From: Mycosynbacter sp964593465
Lineage (GTDB): Bacteria > Patescibacteriota > Saccharimonadia > Saccharimonadales > Saccharimonadaceae
Reading direction: 5' to 3'
Length of the DNA stretch: 59,838 nucleotides
Assembly (NCBI GenBank): GCA_964593465.1
Contig: CAZQJY010000007.1
Location: 1-59,838 of the forward strand
How positions within the stretch are numbered: position 1 is the stretch's first letter; every line of letters begins with the position of its first letter. Shown one piece after another: positions 48,752 to 58,300 of the stretch. The position numbers and the translations under genes were made by a program. The notes below the pieces were generated by a model that ran no database searches, was not told the origin of the DNA, and saw only the letters and a program-made list of their open reading frames with translations.

Positions 48752-50281
48752 TTAGATTTCTCGCACTGTATCGATTTGTGCGCCTAAGCTATTCAAGCGC
48801 CCCGCTAGCTCCTCGTAACCGCGGTTGATAGAATACACATCACGCAGCGTTGAGATGCCGGGTGCAGCTAGCATTGCGAGTAATATCACTACAGATGGAC
48901 GTAGAGCGGGAGGTGCCACTACATCGGCTGCGCGCCATTTAGTAGGGCCGGTGATGTAGACACGGTGCGGATCGACAAGCTCGATTGTAGCGCCAAGTTT
49001 GCTGAGTTCAGTGAAATAGATAGCACGGTTTTCATAGCTCCAGTCGTGCACTAGTGAACGACCCTTTGCCATGGTGGCGATGAGCCCTAGAAACGGCAAA
49101 TTATCCATGTTGACGCCAGGAAATGGCATGCTGTGGAGCTTGTCTTTTGGCGCGGTAAGCTTGGCACGGCGCAGGGTGATATCGACAAGGCGTGTGTGGC
49201 CATTGCGTGCAGTGTATTCATCCGTAAGGATGAAATCAGCACCCATATTGCGCAAAATAGCCAGTTCAATCTCGAGGAACTCTATAGGTGCTCGCTCGAT
49301 AGTAATCTCTGAATCTGTGACGATACCTGCGGCGATGAAGCTCATAGCTTCGATAGGGTCTTCACTTGGGTAGTATTCGACATCTTGGTCGATTTTGCTA
49401 CGCCCTGTAACACGCAGGGTGGTTGTACCAATACCTTCGATCTCTACACCGAGTTTTTGTAAGAAAAAGCACAGGTCTTGCACCATGTAGTTGGGGCTAG
49501 CATTGCGAATTGTTACCGTGCCATCGTAAAGAGCTGCGGACATGAGAACGTTTTCTGTTACAGTGTCGCCACGTTCGGTTAGCAGGATTGTTTGATCGAC
49601 GGCTTTTGGTGATGATGTTACGACATACGCATCATTGGTTGCAGTGACAGATAGGCCAAACGGCTCTAGTCCTGTCATGTGTGGCTCTACAGTGCGCGTA
49701 CCAAGGTTGCAGCCACCAGCAAATGGTAGCTTAAACTCGCTGTATTGGTGCAGCAAGGGGCCGAGGAACATGATAATCGAGCGAGTCCGTTTGGCGGCCT
49801 CGACATCGATGTGTGCAAGGTTGAGCTGCTTTGGTGTAGTAATCTCTAGGTCGTTTTCTTCGCCAATCCAGCGGGTTTTGACACCAACACTCTGGAGTAC
49901 TTCGATGATACGATTGACTTCTTCGATACGTGCTACGCGTCGCAGCGTCGTCTTGCCTTGGTTGAGCAGGCTGGCACAGAGTAGGGCAACGGCAGCATTT
50001 TTGCTGGTCTTGGTGACTATCGAGCCACTAAGCTTGCGTCCGCCATGTACACGAAAGTTTATTTTGCCACTGTGATTGATAGTCATGATATTGCTCGAGA
50101 GTACATCGCTAATGCGCGCAATCATCTCTACGCTGATATTTTGGCCACCTTTTTCGATACGATTAATGGCGCTTTGGCTGGTGCCAAGCGCTTCGGCAAG
50201 TTGGGTTTGGGTGAAACCACGTGCCAGACGGGTTTCTTGGATCAGATTGCCTATTTTGGTTCGGTATTCTTCAACACTCAT
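48752..50281 (-). CDS. murA: HTH (XRE)-MurA fusion: UDP-GlcNAc enolpyruvyl transferase with DNA-binding domain
   Basis: 509 residues, about 85-90 longer than a plain MurA. N-terminal XRE/Cro-type helix-turn-helix (about 8-62: IGNLIQETRLARGFTQTQLA, LGTSQSAINRIEKGG). The rest is an EPSP-synthase-fold MurA: GRKLSGSIVTKTSKNAAVALL, the catalytic Cys in FAGGCNLGTR (about residue 190) and PYEELAGR-like GYEELAGRLNSLGA at the end. MurA transfers enolpyruvate from PEP to UDP-GlcNAc, the first committed step of peptidoglycan synthesis. TATAAT ends 7 nt before the ATG, and an inverted repeat overlaps it. The HTH may make the enzyme its own repressor; that is inference. Confidence 0.9.
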   Translation of the reverse strand: MSVEEYRTKIGNLIQETRLARGFTQTQLAEALGTSQSAINRIEKGGQNISVEMIARISDVLSSNIMTINHSGKINFRVHGGRKLSGSIVTKTSKNAAVALLCASLLNQGKTTLRRVARIEEVNRIIEVLQSVGVKTRWIGEENDLEITTPKQLNLAHIDVEAAKRTRSIIMFLGPLLHQYSEFKLPFAGGCNLGTRTVEPHMTGLEPFGLSVTATNDAYVVTSSPKAVDQTILLTERGDTVTENVLMSAALYDGTVTIRNASPNYMVQDLCFFLQKLGVEIEGIGTTTLRVTGRSKIDQDVEYYPSEDPIEAMSFIAAGIVTDSEITIERAPIEFLEIELAILRNMGADFILTDEYTARNGHTRLVDITLRRAKLTAPKDKLHSMPFPGVNMDNLPFLGLIATMAKGRSLVHDWSYENRAIYFTELSKLGATIELVDPHRVYITGPTKWRAADVVAPPALRPSVVILLAMLAAPGISTLRDVYSINRGYEELAGRLNSLGAQIDTVREI

Positions 50282-50288
50282 AGTTACT

Positions 50289-50308
50289 ATTATATCACAT
50301 ATGATATA
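50289..50308 (-). promoter_or_regulatory. HTH-murA promoter with operator-like inverted repeat
   Basis: On the minus strand a perfect extended -10 (TGA+TATAAT, complement of 50289-50297) lies 7 nt before the ATG. TATATCA (50291-50297), CATA, TGATATA (50302-50308) is a perfect 7-4-7 inverted repeat overlapping the -10, as expected for a repressor site. Confidence 0.65.
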
Positions 50309-50477
50309 TTTGCAAATAAAAACACTTTTTAGAGTAAATGATTGTTATGTTTAGCATAGGCTTGTGCGGGCGAATTGTCAATGTGTTTTACTGGTATATG
50401 CGGAGATGGCCTACGTATTTAGGTAGAATGAATCTAAATTATTGGTATAATTGAAATAATAACGAGAGGACGGGAGT

Positions 50478-51767
50478 ATGGCGACAGACGATGTGGTGTT
50501 TGAGTATATTGAGGCGGAGAAACAGCGACAACGAGAAGGTTTAGAGCTGATTCCGAGTGAAAACTATGTATCGGCTGATGTACTGCGGGCACTTGGCGGT
50601 GTGCTCACCAACAAGTATTCCGAGGGCTACCCAGGTAGACGCTACTATGGCGGGCAAGAATGGACCGACAAGATTGAACAGCTCGCTATCGACCGCGCCA
50701 AAGAGCTTTTTGGCGCCGATCACGCCAACGTACAGCCACATAGTGGTGCACCAGCCAACGAGGCGGTATATAGCGCGTGGCTAGAGCCAGGCGATACAGT
50801 GCTTGCGATGGATTTGAGCCACGGTGGACACCTGACTCACGGCGCGCCTGTGACGCGTAGCGCCCAGCTGTACAACTTTGTCCGCTACAAGATGAAAGAT
50901 GTGTCTACGGGCGAGATAGATTACGACGAGCTGCGTGAGCTCGCACGAGAGCATAAGCCAAAAATTGTACTTGCAGGCTTTTCTGGCTACCCGCGCGAGC
51001 TAGATTATGCCAAGTTTGCCGAGATTGGTAATGAAGTTGGTGCGCTTCTCATGGCGGATATGGCGCATGTGGCGGGGCTTATCGCTGGCGGTGTGGCGGC
51101 AAATCCATTTGACTACGGTTTTCACGTTATCACGACTACTACGCACAAGACATTACGCGGTCCACGCGGGGGCCTGATCCTCAGCCGGGGTACTGTCGGC
51201 AATCCACTCAAAAAGCCAGAAAAGACTATAGAAAACATCCCTACACTTATAGACCGTGCCATTTTTCCTGGCATGCAGGGTGGTCCGCATATGCATGTCA
51301 TCGCCGCCAAGGCAGTGGCATTTGGCGAAGCTTTGCAGCCAGAGTTTAAAGAGTATGCTGCACAGGTACTGGCAAACGCACGAGTGCTAGCCGATGAACT
51401 GCAAAAGCGCGGCTTTCAGCTGGTGACAGGAGGCACAAGCAACCACTTGATTCTCGCCAATGTACAAGAGAGCTTTGGGATTCATGGTGGTGTAGCAGAA
51501 GAAGCCCTAGACAAAATAGGCCTCACGCTGAATAAAAACGCCACGCCAGACGACCCAAACCCGCCGTTTCGCCCCAGCGGTATTCGCCTTGGCACGCCAG
51601 CACTCACTACACGTGGACTCAAAGAAGAGCATATGGAGCAGGTTGCCGAGTGGATGAAGAGGGCGATAGATGTGCGTGACGACGATGTGAAACTGGCGGA
51701 GTTACGTACTGAGGTGGCGATGTTTACAGAGCAATTTGTAGTATCGAATGATAGAGGATTGCAGTAA
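50478..51767 (+). CDS. glyA: Serine hydroxymethyltransferase
   Basis: 429 residues, normal length. PLP enzyme that interconverts serine and glycine, loading one-carbon units on tetrahydrofolate. Family landmarks: IPSENYVSADVLRALG, TNKYSEGYPGRRYYGG, HGG in MDLSHGGHLTHG, DMAHVAGLIAGG and the PLP lysine in TTTTHKTLRGPRGG (about residue 226). The closing SGIRLGTPALTTRG is intact. Start ATG preceded by a GAGAGGACGGGAG ribosome-binding region and TATAAT near 50448. No folate-pathway genes are nearby. Confidence 0.98.
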   Translation: MATDDVVFEYIEAEKQRQREGLELIPSENYVSADVLRALGGVLTNKYSEGYPGRRYYGGQEWTDKIEQLAIDRAKELFGADHANVQPHSGAPANEAVYSAWLEPGDTVLAMDLSHGGHLTHGAPVTRSAQLYNFVRYKMKDVSTGEIDYDELRELAREHKPKIVLAGFSGYPRELDYAKFAEIGNEVGALLMADMAHVAGLIAGGVAANPFDYGFHVITTTTHKTLRGPRGGLILSRGTVGNPLKKPEKTIENIPTLIDRAIFPGMQGGPHMHVIAAKAVAFGEALQPEFKEYAAQVLANARVLADELQKRGFQLVTGGTSNHLILANVQESFGIHGGVAEEALDKIGLTLNKNATPDDPNPPFRPSGIRLGTPALTTRGLKEEHMEQVAEWMKRAIDVRDDDVKLAELRTEVAMFTEQFVVSNDRGLQ

Positions 51768-51815
51768 TATATGTTATGTAATATTTCTAAAATTTAGGGG
51801 TTCGTCCTGCTTACC

Positions 51816-52334
51816 TTAGGGCGCTATGAAAAAACATGCAACATCCTGAGTACCTACTGTGCCGCCAATAGCACCTGCACTTGCGCTGCTATTTCCGTTA
51901 TTGGCCTCCCAACTCCAATAATTAATCCGTACGCCTGTATTGGTTGCTATATCGCCAACTGCTGCGGGTGCTGTATTGTCCCCGACAGTACGAACACCAC
52001 ATCGGTAGAAGGTTACTACCTGTGGATTTGCAGGTGCCGTTGAAGCTAGTGCGGCCGATGCAAAGGTTGCACCCTCAAGTTTATACGGTGTTGTTTGTGC
52101 GGCACCAGTCAGGGCGCCAGGTGTGCTAGGGTAGGATAGTCGGTCGGCATTGTAAAGTTCGGCCTTTTTTATGACATTGTTTGCCGCGCTCTGCGCACTA
52201 GTCGTCTTCGAGCGATTCTGAATACCGTTAAATGCCACAATAGTAATAGCAGCCAAAATACCGATAACTACGATTACGATCAAGAGTTCAACAATAGTGA
52301 AACCCTTTTGTTCTTTTAATGTTTGAAGACTCAT
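51816..52334 (-). CDS. Type IV pilin (major-pilin type), copy 1
   Basis: 172 residues. Leader MSLQTLKEQKG cut before FTIVELLIVIVVIGILAAI, with Glu at +5, followed by a pilin head with three Cys (YRCG, DVACFF among them), the last two probably forming the D-region disulfide. SD AGGGGG. The first 111 nt of coding sequence are identical to those of the next pilin gene (52533-52997), while the heads differ completely. Likely a major pilin or a variant of it. No terminator seen at its end. Confidence 0.95.
   Translation of the reverse strand: MSLQTLKEQKGFTIVELLIVIVVIGILAAITIVAFNGIQNRSKTTSAQSAANNVIKKAELYNADRLSYPSTPGALTGAAQTTPYKLEGATFASAALASTAPANPQVVTFYRCGVRTVGDNTAPAAVGDIATNTGVRINYWSWEANNGNSSASAGAIGGTVGTQDVACFFIAP
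52224..52334 (-). repeat. 111-nt perfect repeat, 5' end of pilin copy 1
   Basis: Identical to 52887-52997, covering leader, assembly helix and the first residues of the head region, with synonymous positions also unchanged. Indicates recent duplication or gene conversion. Confidence 0.95.
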
Positions 52335-52465
52335 TTTATGTGGCTGCCCCCTAGATATTGTTTCTTCTACTACATACTATACAGGTATATTCTGTGTAAT
52401 CAAGAATATCAAGGGGTATCTTGTGAGTATGTTGTTTACATTACGATAAGATAAGCAAGTCAAAT

Positions 52466-52501
52466 AAAACAGATGACATCATTGACGATGTCATCTGTTT
52501 T
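52466..52501 (-). terminator. Terminator after pilin copy 2
   Basis: AAAACAGATGACATC / GATGTCATCTGTTTT, a perfect 15-bp stem with 6-nt loop and T-run on either strand, 32 nt past the stop of the pilin at 52533. Confidence 0.92.
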
Positions 52502-52532
52502 AATATATTCAGTCGATATTTTATATTAGTGA

Positions 52533-52997
52533 CTAGTATGTAGCCGCTGCAACTGGTGTAGCTGCTGCACATGTGCCGGCAGCTGTTGGCTGTCCGTATG
52601 ACTTTGTTGCAATCGCGTTTGATGAGAAGTTCCAGTAAGTAACTACACCACCAGTACCCGCTGTACCAGTACATGGAGTAATGATAACTGTCTTAGGGTC
52701 GCTAGGTGCAGCTGTTAGCGTTGTGACTGTCGTGATGCCTGATCCAGTAAGACTAGAGTCTTGCTGGGCAGAGAAACCTGCTGCATCTTGTGGATACGAA
52801 GAAGCAAGCGCATTTGCAGCTTCAGCTTTTTTAACTACAGAGTTTGCTGCAGCTTCAGCTGATGATGTTTTACCACGGTTTTGCACACCGTTAAATGCCA
52901 CAATAGTAATAGCAGCCAAAATACCGATAACTACGATTACGATCAAGAGTTCAACAATAGTGAAACCCTTTTGTTCTTTTAATGTTTGAAGACTCAT
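52533..52997 (-). CDS. Type IV pilin (major-pilin type), copy 2
   Basis: 154 residues. Same leader and assembly helix as copy 1 (MSLQTLKEQKG, then FTIVELLIV). The head is small, Ala/Thr/Ser-rich, with two Cys (TPCTGTAG and GTCAAATPV) placed for a D-region disulfide. It has an AGGGGG SD and a strong terminator of its own, as expected of an abundantly expressed major pilin. The assembly genes are 24 kb away at 22.7-29 kb. Confidence 0.95.
   Translation of the reverse strand: MSLQTLKEQKGFTIVELLIVIVVIGILAAITIVAFNGVQNRGKTSSAEAAANSVVKKAEAANALASSYPQDAAGFSAQQDSSLTGSGITTVTTLTAAPSDPKTVIITPCTGTAGTGGVVTYWNFSSNAIATKSYGQPTAAGTCAAATPVAAATY
52887..52997 (-). repeat. 111-nt perfect repeat, 5' end of pilin copy 2
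   Basis: Partner of 52224-52334. Confidence 0.95.
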
Positions 52998-53081
52998 TTT
53001 TATAAGTGCCCCCTAATTTAGTTGTTTTATATCCGTAGAATACACCACTTTTTCAGTAAGCGCAAGCGTTTTGTGGACTTT

Positions 53082-54104
53082 TTAGGCAAGCTCTAGTGGC
53101 TCTTGCTCAATATGGATGTGGAAACGGTCTTGTACGGCCTGGATAATCTCGTTGCGAGCAAGAGATAGATCCAGGTAGCCTGTAGCAGATTCATTGATAA
53201 GTACGAGCGCGTTGGCAGGGTTGACGCGCATGCCGTGGAGCAACTGGCCTTTGAATCCGCACTGCTCAATGAGCCAGCCACTAGGAATTTTGTAGCGACC
53301 TTCGCCCATTTCGTAGTGTGGTGCATCTGGGTAGGCGCGCAAAAAGTCGTCTAGCTGCCACTGCTCGATGATGGCGTTTTTGAAAAACGAGCCAGAGTTT
53401 GGTTTTTCGGCTGGATCGGGGAGTTTTTCGGTACGGATGGCAATGACAGCATCGCGAATGATTTTTGGTGTGTAGATGGTGACATTGTGTTCGTCGAAGT
53501 ATTTTTGTAGTGCGTCGTAAAAGGGTGGCTCTGGACTGGATTTGTAGAGCTGGAGGGTGATGGAGGTAATGACATAGCGACCACGTGCCTCCGTGCGAAA
53601 GATGCTGTCGCGATAGGTAAACTTGCATTCGTCGCTCGACAATGTAACAAATTGGTCTGATTCTGTGTCGTAGACTTCTAGCTCTGTGAGCACATCAGCT
53701 ATTTCCTGGCCGTAGGCACCGATATTTTGTACTGGTGCTGCACCGCAGTGACTTGGGATACCCGACATAGCTTCGATACCGATGAGGCTCATATCGACAG
53801 TGCGTGCGACTACTTCGTCCCATACTTCACCAGCGCCGAGCTTGATGGTGACTGTCGTGTAGTCTTCCGCTAATACGTCGAATCCTGGGATACGTACACG
53901 AATGACTAGTCCTGCATATTCGTTATCGTGAGCTATGACATTGCTGCCACTACCGAGGATAAAAAAAGGTACACCTTGGGTGTGAGCGTTGGTGATGGCT
54001 TGGCGGAGCTCTTCGGTATTGAAGACGTCTGTCATGAAGCGGGTATTGCCACCGAGTTTCATGGATAGGTAGTTTTTGAGAGGGATGTTTGTGTGGACGT
54101 TCAT
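53082..54104 (-). CDS. murB: UDP-N-acetylenolpyruvoylglucosamine reductase MurB (type I)
   Basis: 340 residues. FAD/NADPH enzyme that reduces the MurA product to UDP-MurNAc. FAD-binding FFILGSGSNVI and GIPSHCGAAPVQNIGAYGQE; active-site region NSGSFFKN with the catalytic Ser; closing AGWLIEQCGFKG-type SGWLIEQCGFKG. Length and the C-terminal extension fit type I (E. coli-like). The ATG at 54104 is chosen because TATAAT (complement of 54114-54119) ends 9 nt before it; an in-frame ATG eight codons upstream lies at or above the promoter. The HTH-MurA partner is 3 kb away. Confidence 0.95.
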   Translation of the reverse strand: MNVHTNIPLKNYLSMKLGGNTRFMTDVFNTEELRQAITNAHTQGVPFFILGSGSNVIAHDNEYAGLVIRVRIPGFDVLAEDYTTVTIKLGAGEVWDEVVARTVDMSLIGIEAMSGIPSHCGAAPVQNIGAYGQEIADVLTELEVYDTESDQFVTLSSDECKFTYRDSIFRTEARGRYVITSITLQLYKSSPEPPFYDALQKYFDEHNVTIYTPKIIRDAVIAIRTEKLPDPAEKPNSGSFFKNAIIEQWQLDDFLRAYPDAPHYEMGEGRYKIPSGWLIEQCGFKGQLLHGMRVNPANALVLINESATGYLDLSLARNEIIQAVQDRFHIHIEQEPLELA

Positions 54105-54214
54105 AGTATTCCTATTATACAGTGGCAAAAGAGGTTTGTCATTCTCGGACTTGATCCATTTTTATGCAGTAGAGATGCAAATATGTGGTATAATTACATC
54201 TAGTAAACAGATGA

Positions 54215-54290
54215 GCACCCGTAGCTCAGTGGATAGAGCACTGGTCTTCGGAACCAGGTGTCGTACGTTCGAATCGTACCGGGTGTACCA
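54215..54290 (+). tRNA. tRNA-Arg (TCG)
   Basis: 76 nt with CCA. Acceptor GCACCCG/CGGGTGT, anticodon stem CTGGT/ACCAG with loop CTTCGGA (TCG), T-arm CGTAC-GTTCGAAT-CGTAC-like. TATAAT at 54189-54194 is its promoter. Confidence 0.95.
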
Positions 54291-54326
54291 AGCAAAGAGA
54301 GTAGTCCTATGGCTACTCTCTTTGCT
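54291..54326. terminator. Terminator of tRNA-Arg(TCG)
   Basis: AGCAAAGAGAGTAG / CTACTCTCTTTGCT, perfect 14-bp stem right after the CCA; also positioned to end the convergent RCC1-repeat gene. Confidence 0.85.
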
Positions 54327-54342
54327 TGACCCGGGTAAACCT

Positions 54343-57300
54343 TTAGTAGAATACCGTATTCTCCCAAGCTGGTGTACGAACGCCTCGAGCGTAGGTAGTA
54401 GTCACTATTGGATCGGTACTTTGACTGGATGTTGCACCAGTACCAAGCTGGCCAGTGGCGTTGGCACCCCAGCAGAAGATTTTACCGTTGGCGATAGCAC
54501 ATGAGTGATCAGTACCAGTGGTTACGGCTGTCGGTTTATTGTTTGTTCCGAGTCGGAATAGAGGGTCGGCATGGGTTGTTGCTATATCTTCCCTGACTGT
54601 AACTGCATTGCTGCTGTTGCCAGTACCGCCATTGCCCAATCGTCCACTACCACCAGCACCCCAGCAGCGCAGGTAGCCGCCAGTTAGTGCACAGCCGTGG
54701 CTGTCGCCAACACCGAGCGAAGTAGAGTTGTCGTTGCTAGTGAGACCACCTGCGACATTGACGGGCAGAAGACTGTTGCCAGTACCGCCATTGCCCAATC
54801 GTCCACTACCACCAGCACCCCAGCAGCNNNNNNNNNNNNNNNNNNNNNNNNNNNNNNNNNNNNNNNNNNNNNNNNNNNNNNNNNNNNNNNNNNNNNNNNN
54901 NNNNNNNNNNNNNNNNNNNNNNNNNNNGAGTGAATCCGCCTTCTACGGCACATGCAAACCCATTGCCAGCTGAAATTTCGGTAGAGGCGCCAGACATAGG
55001 TGAGGCAAGGGCTGCACCAGTTGTTGGGTTGTAGCCTACAGGGTACGAAGGAGCGTTGCGGGCAGTAGTTGTACCATTGCCTAGCTGACCGCTGGCGTTG
55101 GCACCCCAACAATATGGTTGACCATCGGCGATGGCACAGCTAAAGTCACTACCTGCGGCAACACGGGTAACTAGCTTGCCACTAAGTGCAGATACATGTA
55201 CGGGCGCAGTGCTATTAGCAGTGCTACCATTGCCCAATCGTCCACTGCCGCCAGCACCCCAGCAGTAGGCCTGGCTGTTGGCAACGGCACAAGTGTGTTC
55301 GGCACCGGCAGAGATATCGGTAATAGCCATGCTGCCAATGGTATCGGTTACTTGTGCAGGGATTGATGTATTACTTGCGCTATGACCAAGTCGTCCACTG
55401 CCGTTGTTGCCCCAACAGTAGGCTTTGCCGTCCGTGACAGAACAAGCATGCTCGCCGCCTGCACTGATGCGTGTAGTATAGTTCCCTCCAATGTAGGATG
55501 CTGCCGTCGGTTTTGCAACAGGACTATTGGTATTGCCGATACCTAGCTGTCCTGCGCTGTTCCTACCCGAGCAGTACGGCTGGGCGTTTATGACAGCACA
55601 GGTAAATCCATCGCCTGCATCTATGGCTGTGGCTGCTTCGCCGCGAGTAAGACCAATGGTGTTTGCATCGCCCATGCCACTAGTAGTGCCACTAGGTAGC
55701 CATGTGCGGTTGAATACATTGACGTTATTGGCGCCAGATGTGGAGTTATTGGTATTGCCACGGCCGAGCTGTCCCCATGCGTTGTCTCCCATGCAATATG
55801 GAGTGGCGTTAACAACAGCACACATCGCACCGACGTTGGTAAGGACACTAGTGATAGCCGCTCCTACGTTGTCGCCACCAGCGCCTGGAGCGATCTGAGT
55901 GATCTTACCTTCGGGTAGGCCATATCGGCTAGCACCCGAGCCACCATACAACTCTGGAGTAGCTTGACTCCCTCCCCAGGTGCCACCTTTCCATTTTAGG
56001 TTTTTGCCGAAACAGTAGGCGTCACCGTTACCCGTGGCGCATATAGCACCAGTATTGTCGTTAAAGCCATCGACTTTATCTAGTGTCACACCAGCCGGTA
56101 TCGCTACTTCTATAGGAGTACTGCCAGATGTGCCGTTGCCCCTATAAGAGCCCCAGCAATAGAGTTTGCCATGGCCTATACCACAATGCGTGTTGCCACC
56201 ACCGGCAATACTGGTGAGAGGGGTATTGCCCGGGATTTGTTTGCGTGTATTGCTAGCTGTGTTTGCAAGCGTCGTGTTTACACCGAGAGCTCCGATGCCA
56301 CCACCCCAGCAATAGGCTTGGCCAGCACCCACTAATGCGCATGGAGTATCGATACCGCCAGCAACATCTAGGGCTCGTTTTTCGAAGAGATGACTCAGAT
56401 GCTTACCTTCGGTAGGGCCGTAGCCAAGCATATAGCGAGGTACGTAGTTGTCGAAATCTACAAATCCGGAGAGGACCGCAGGTGCACCCACTTCAACAGT
56501 ACTATTGGTATCCCGACAAAGGCTGCGCATAGCTACAGACGTAGGACTCGACCACTCGTTATTCCACTGATTGCCCGAGAAACTATGACTAAACGGTAGA
56601 GGGGGAAAACCAGCCCACCAAGTCTCGTTGTAGTTAAATGGGTTACCTGCCGGTCGTATGATCGTGCGGTGCGTGTCTGTGGTTGTGGCTCCAACGCTAC
56701 CTAAGGCGCAGATTGGTGCAACATAATTTGAACCCTGATTGCAGACAACTCCGTTTCGAGTAGTAGCCCAGGTGTAGGGGACATTTCGTGTTGACTGAGC
56801 TGGCCATACCCCAAAAGTTCGGTTTCCCCATACGGGTTCTCGATCTACCCAGTCTGTGGGGCATGTTTGTGCTTGTTTGGATCCGGCAGCATAAATAGGT
56901 GTGTTCATCTGTCCACTACTGTTGTTTCCCCAGCATCCCACCTCGCCATTACTAATAGCGCAGGTGTTGTTACGGTCGACCTTGAGGAGAGAGGAGGCAC
57001 TTGTGGCGATCTTGCTGATGTTTTTTTGATCCCAACGCTGAGGGTCTCTGAGTGGGTCGGAGCTTCCTATGTAGGTGGGGTAGTAGCGTCCAGATGTGTA
57101 GAGGTCGTCACCAGCAAAGAACTGGTCGGATGCCATGTTGAATGCGTAGACTGCTGCTAGTACCATACCAGCGCCGCCTGCGCTATCGGGAATAAGCGCA
57201 GCGAGGTACAGCATGGTGTAGATTGTTTCAAGGAACATAGACTTGTCGCCGTTGCCAATTTGTCCATGAGGATTAGAGCCCCAGCATACCCCGCGACCCT

Positions 57301-58300
57301 CTACAACCCCGCAGCCGCTGATGGTGCTAGCGGTGATATTGTCTACGCGCCTATTAGCACTCATAGCACCTTGTGCATTACGGGTAGGTCTGTTTACCTG
57401 CGCATTTGTCACTCCAGAGATAGTTCCAACTATAGTGTCGTATAGACCACCGAAAAATCCTGCACCGTAGCTCCACGCGGTATACCAAGCAGTTACGAGT
57501 ACATTCCATCCTGTGTCGCAGGCCCAGCCAAGTATCCCTCCTCCACAGTTGGGAGGAGAGTTGCCGAAAGGAGCCTTCCATACGTAGCCCTGTGCAGCAG
57601 CGTGTGACAGACCGAGTTGATTGGCATTATTGGCGCCCCAGCAATACATCTCTTGATTTGCTACTGCACAAGAGAAGTTCATGCCAGATTCTACCTGTGT
57701 CACAGCTCGTCCCTCGGCGCGCTGTACGTCGACGTCATTCATATTGATAGGTATATTGACAATAGTTTGCTGCTCTATAGTACGAGTGGGTGTACTACTG
57801 CCAGCATAAAAGAACTCTACTTTTCCTGTGGCGGTGATTTTTGCACCACTGTCGCTGATATCGGTCGATGGAGGTGTTGGCACCGAAAAGCTGGTACGAA
57901 TAATACTTGGGCCTTTGGTTTCGTTGAGCCAGCCTTTTCTAGAAGTAGGAGAAGCACTAGGTATATCGTCGTGGACGGCGGCTACACTAGAATTTATCAT
58001 GTGTGCTGTGGGGTTGCTTGTCTGCAGTCCGCTACAGTTGTAGTTTGGATGGAGTGTGCCACCATTCCAAGGCACGGCATAGATGTTGTTGCTATTGTGG
58101 TCGCGCAAACACTGATACGCAAACGCTGCACCTGCGTTTGCGGCTTCTTTGGCGAGGCCACTGTAGAATGTTGTCTGTATGCGGCCCGTAGATGACGTGA
58201 CATATTGCATTGCAACCAGCCCCACGGACATGAGTACGAGGGAAAAGACTACTAATGCAGGGAGTATAAAGCCAGATGTTTGTGATTTGTTATAGTGCAC
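54343..58300 (-). CDS. Giant RCC1-repeat protein with pilin-like N-terminus (contains assembly gap)
   Basis: About 1300 or more residues, interrupted by 100 N; the reading frame shifts across the gap because the gap length is nominal. GTG start, overlapping the preceding pilin-like gene by 11 nt. N-terminus: SQTSGFILPALVVFSLVLMS, a type III/IV-pilin-like hydrophobic helix resembling PilX, then a helical stretch (LAKEAANAGAAFAYQC). The rest holds at least 14 RCC1-type units with the core CAI-NG--YCWG-N--GQLG, two cysteines per unit, expected to fold into one or two seven-bladed propellers. Probably a tip-located adhesin of the type IV pilus, in the role PilY1 has elsewhere. The C-terminus ends WENTVFY with no anchor. 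Confidence 0.85.
54614..54668 (-). repeat. 55-nt direct repeat in RCC1 gene, copy 1
   Basis: Identical to 54773-54827, spaced 159 nt (53 codons, one propeller blade). A related but diverged copy lies near 55220-55270. Confidence 0.9.
54773..54827 (-). repeat. 55-nt direct repeat in RCC1 gene, copy 2, abutting the gap
   Basis: Perfect copy of 54614-54668; ends exactly where the N run begins, so the repeat probably caused the assembly break. Confidence 0.9.
54828..54927. other. Assembly gap (100 N)
   Basis: Exactly 100 N, a conventional placeholder; the true length is unknown. Lies inside the RCC1-repeat gene. Confidence 0.99.

Noticed and set aside
54343..57700. CRISPR-like regular repeats
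   Set aside because: The roughly 159-nt periodicity encodes RCC1 units in frame; repeats are diverged and have no short-repeat/spacer structure.
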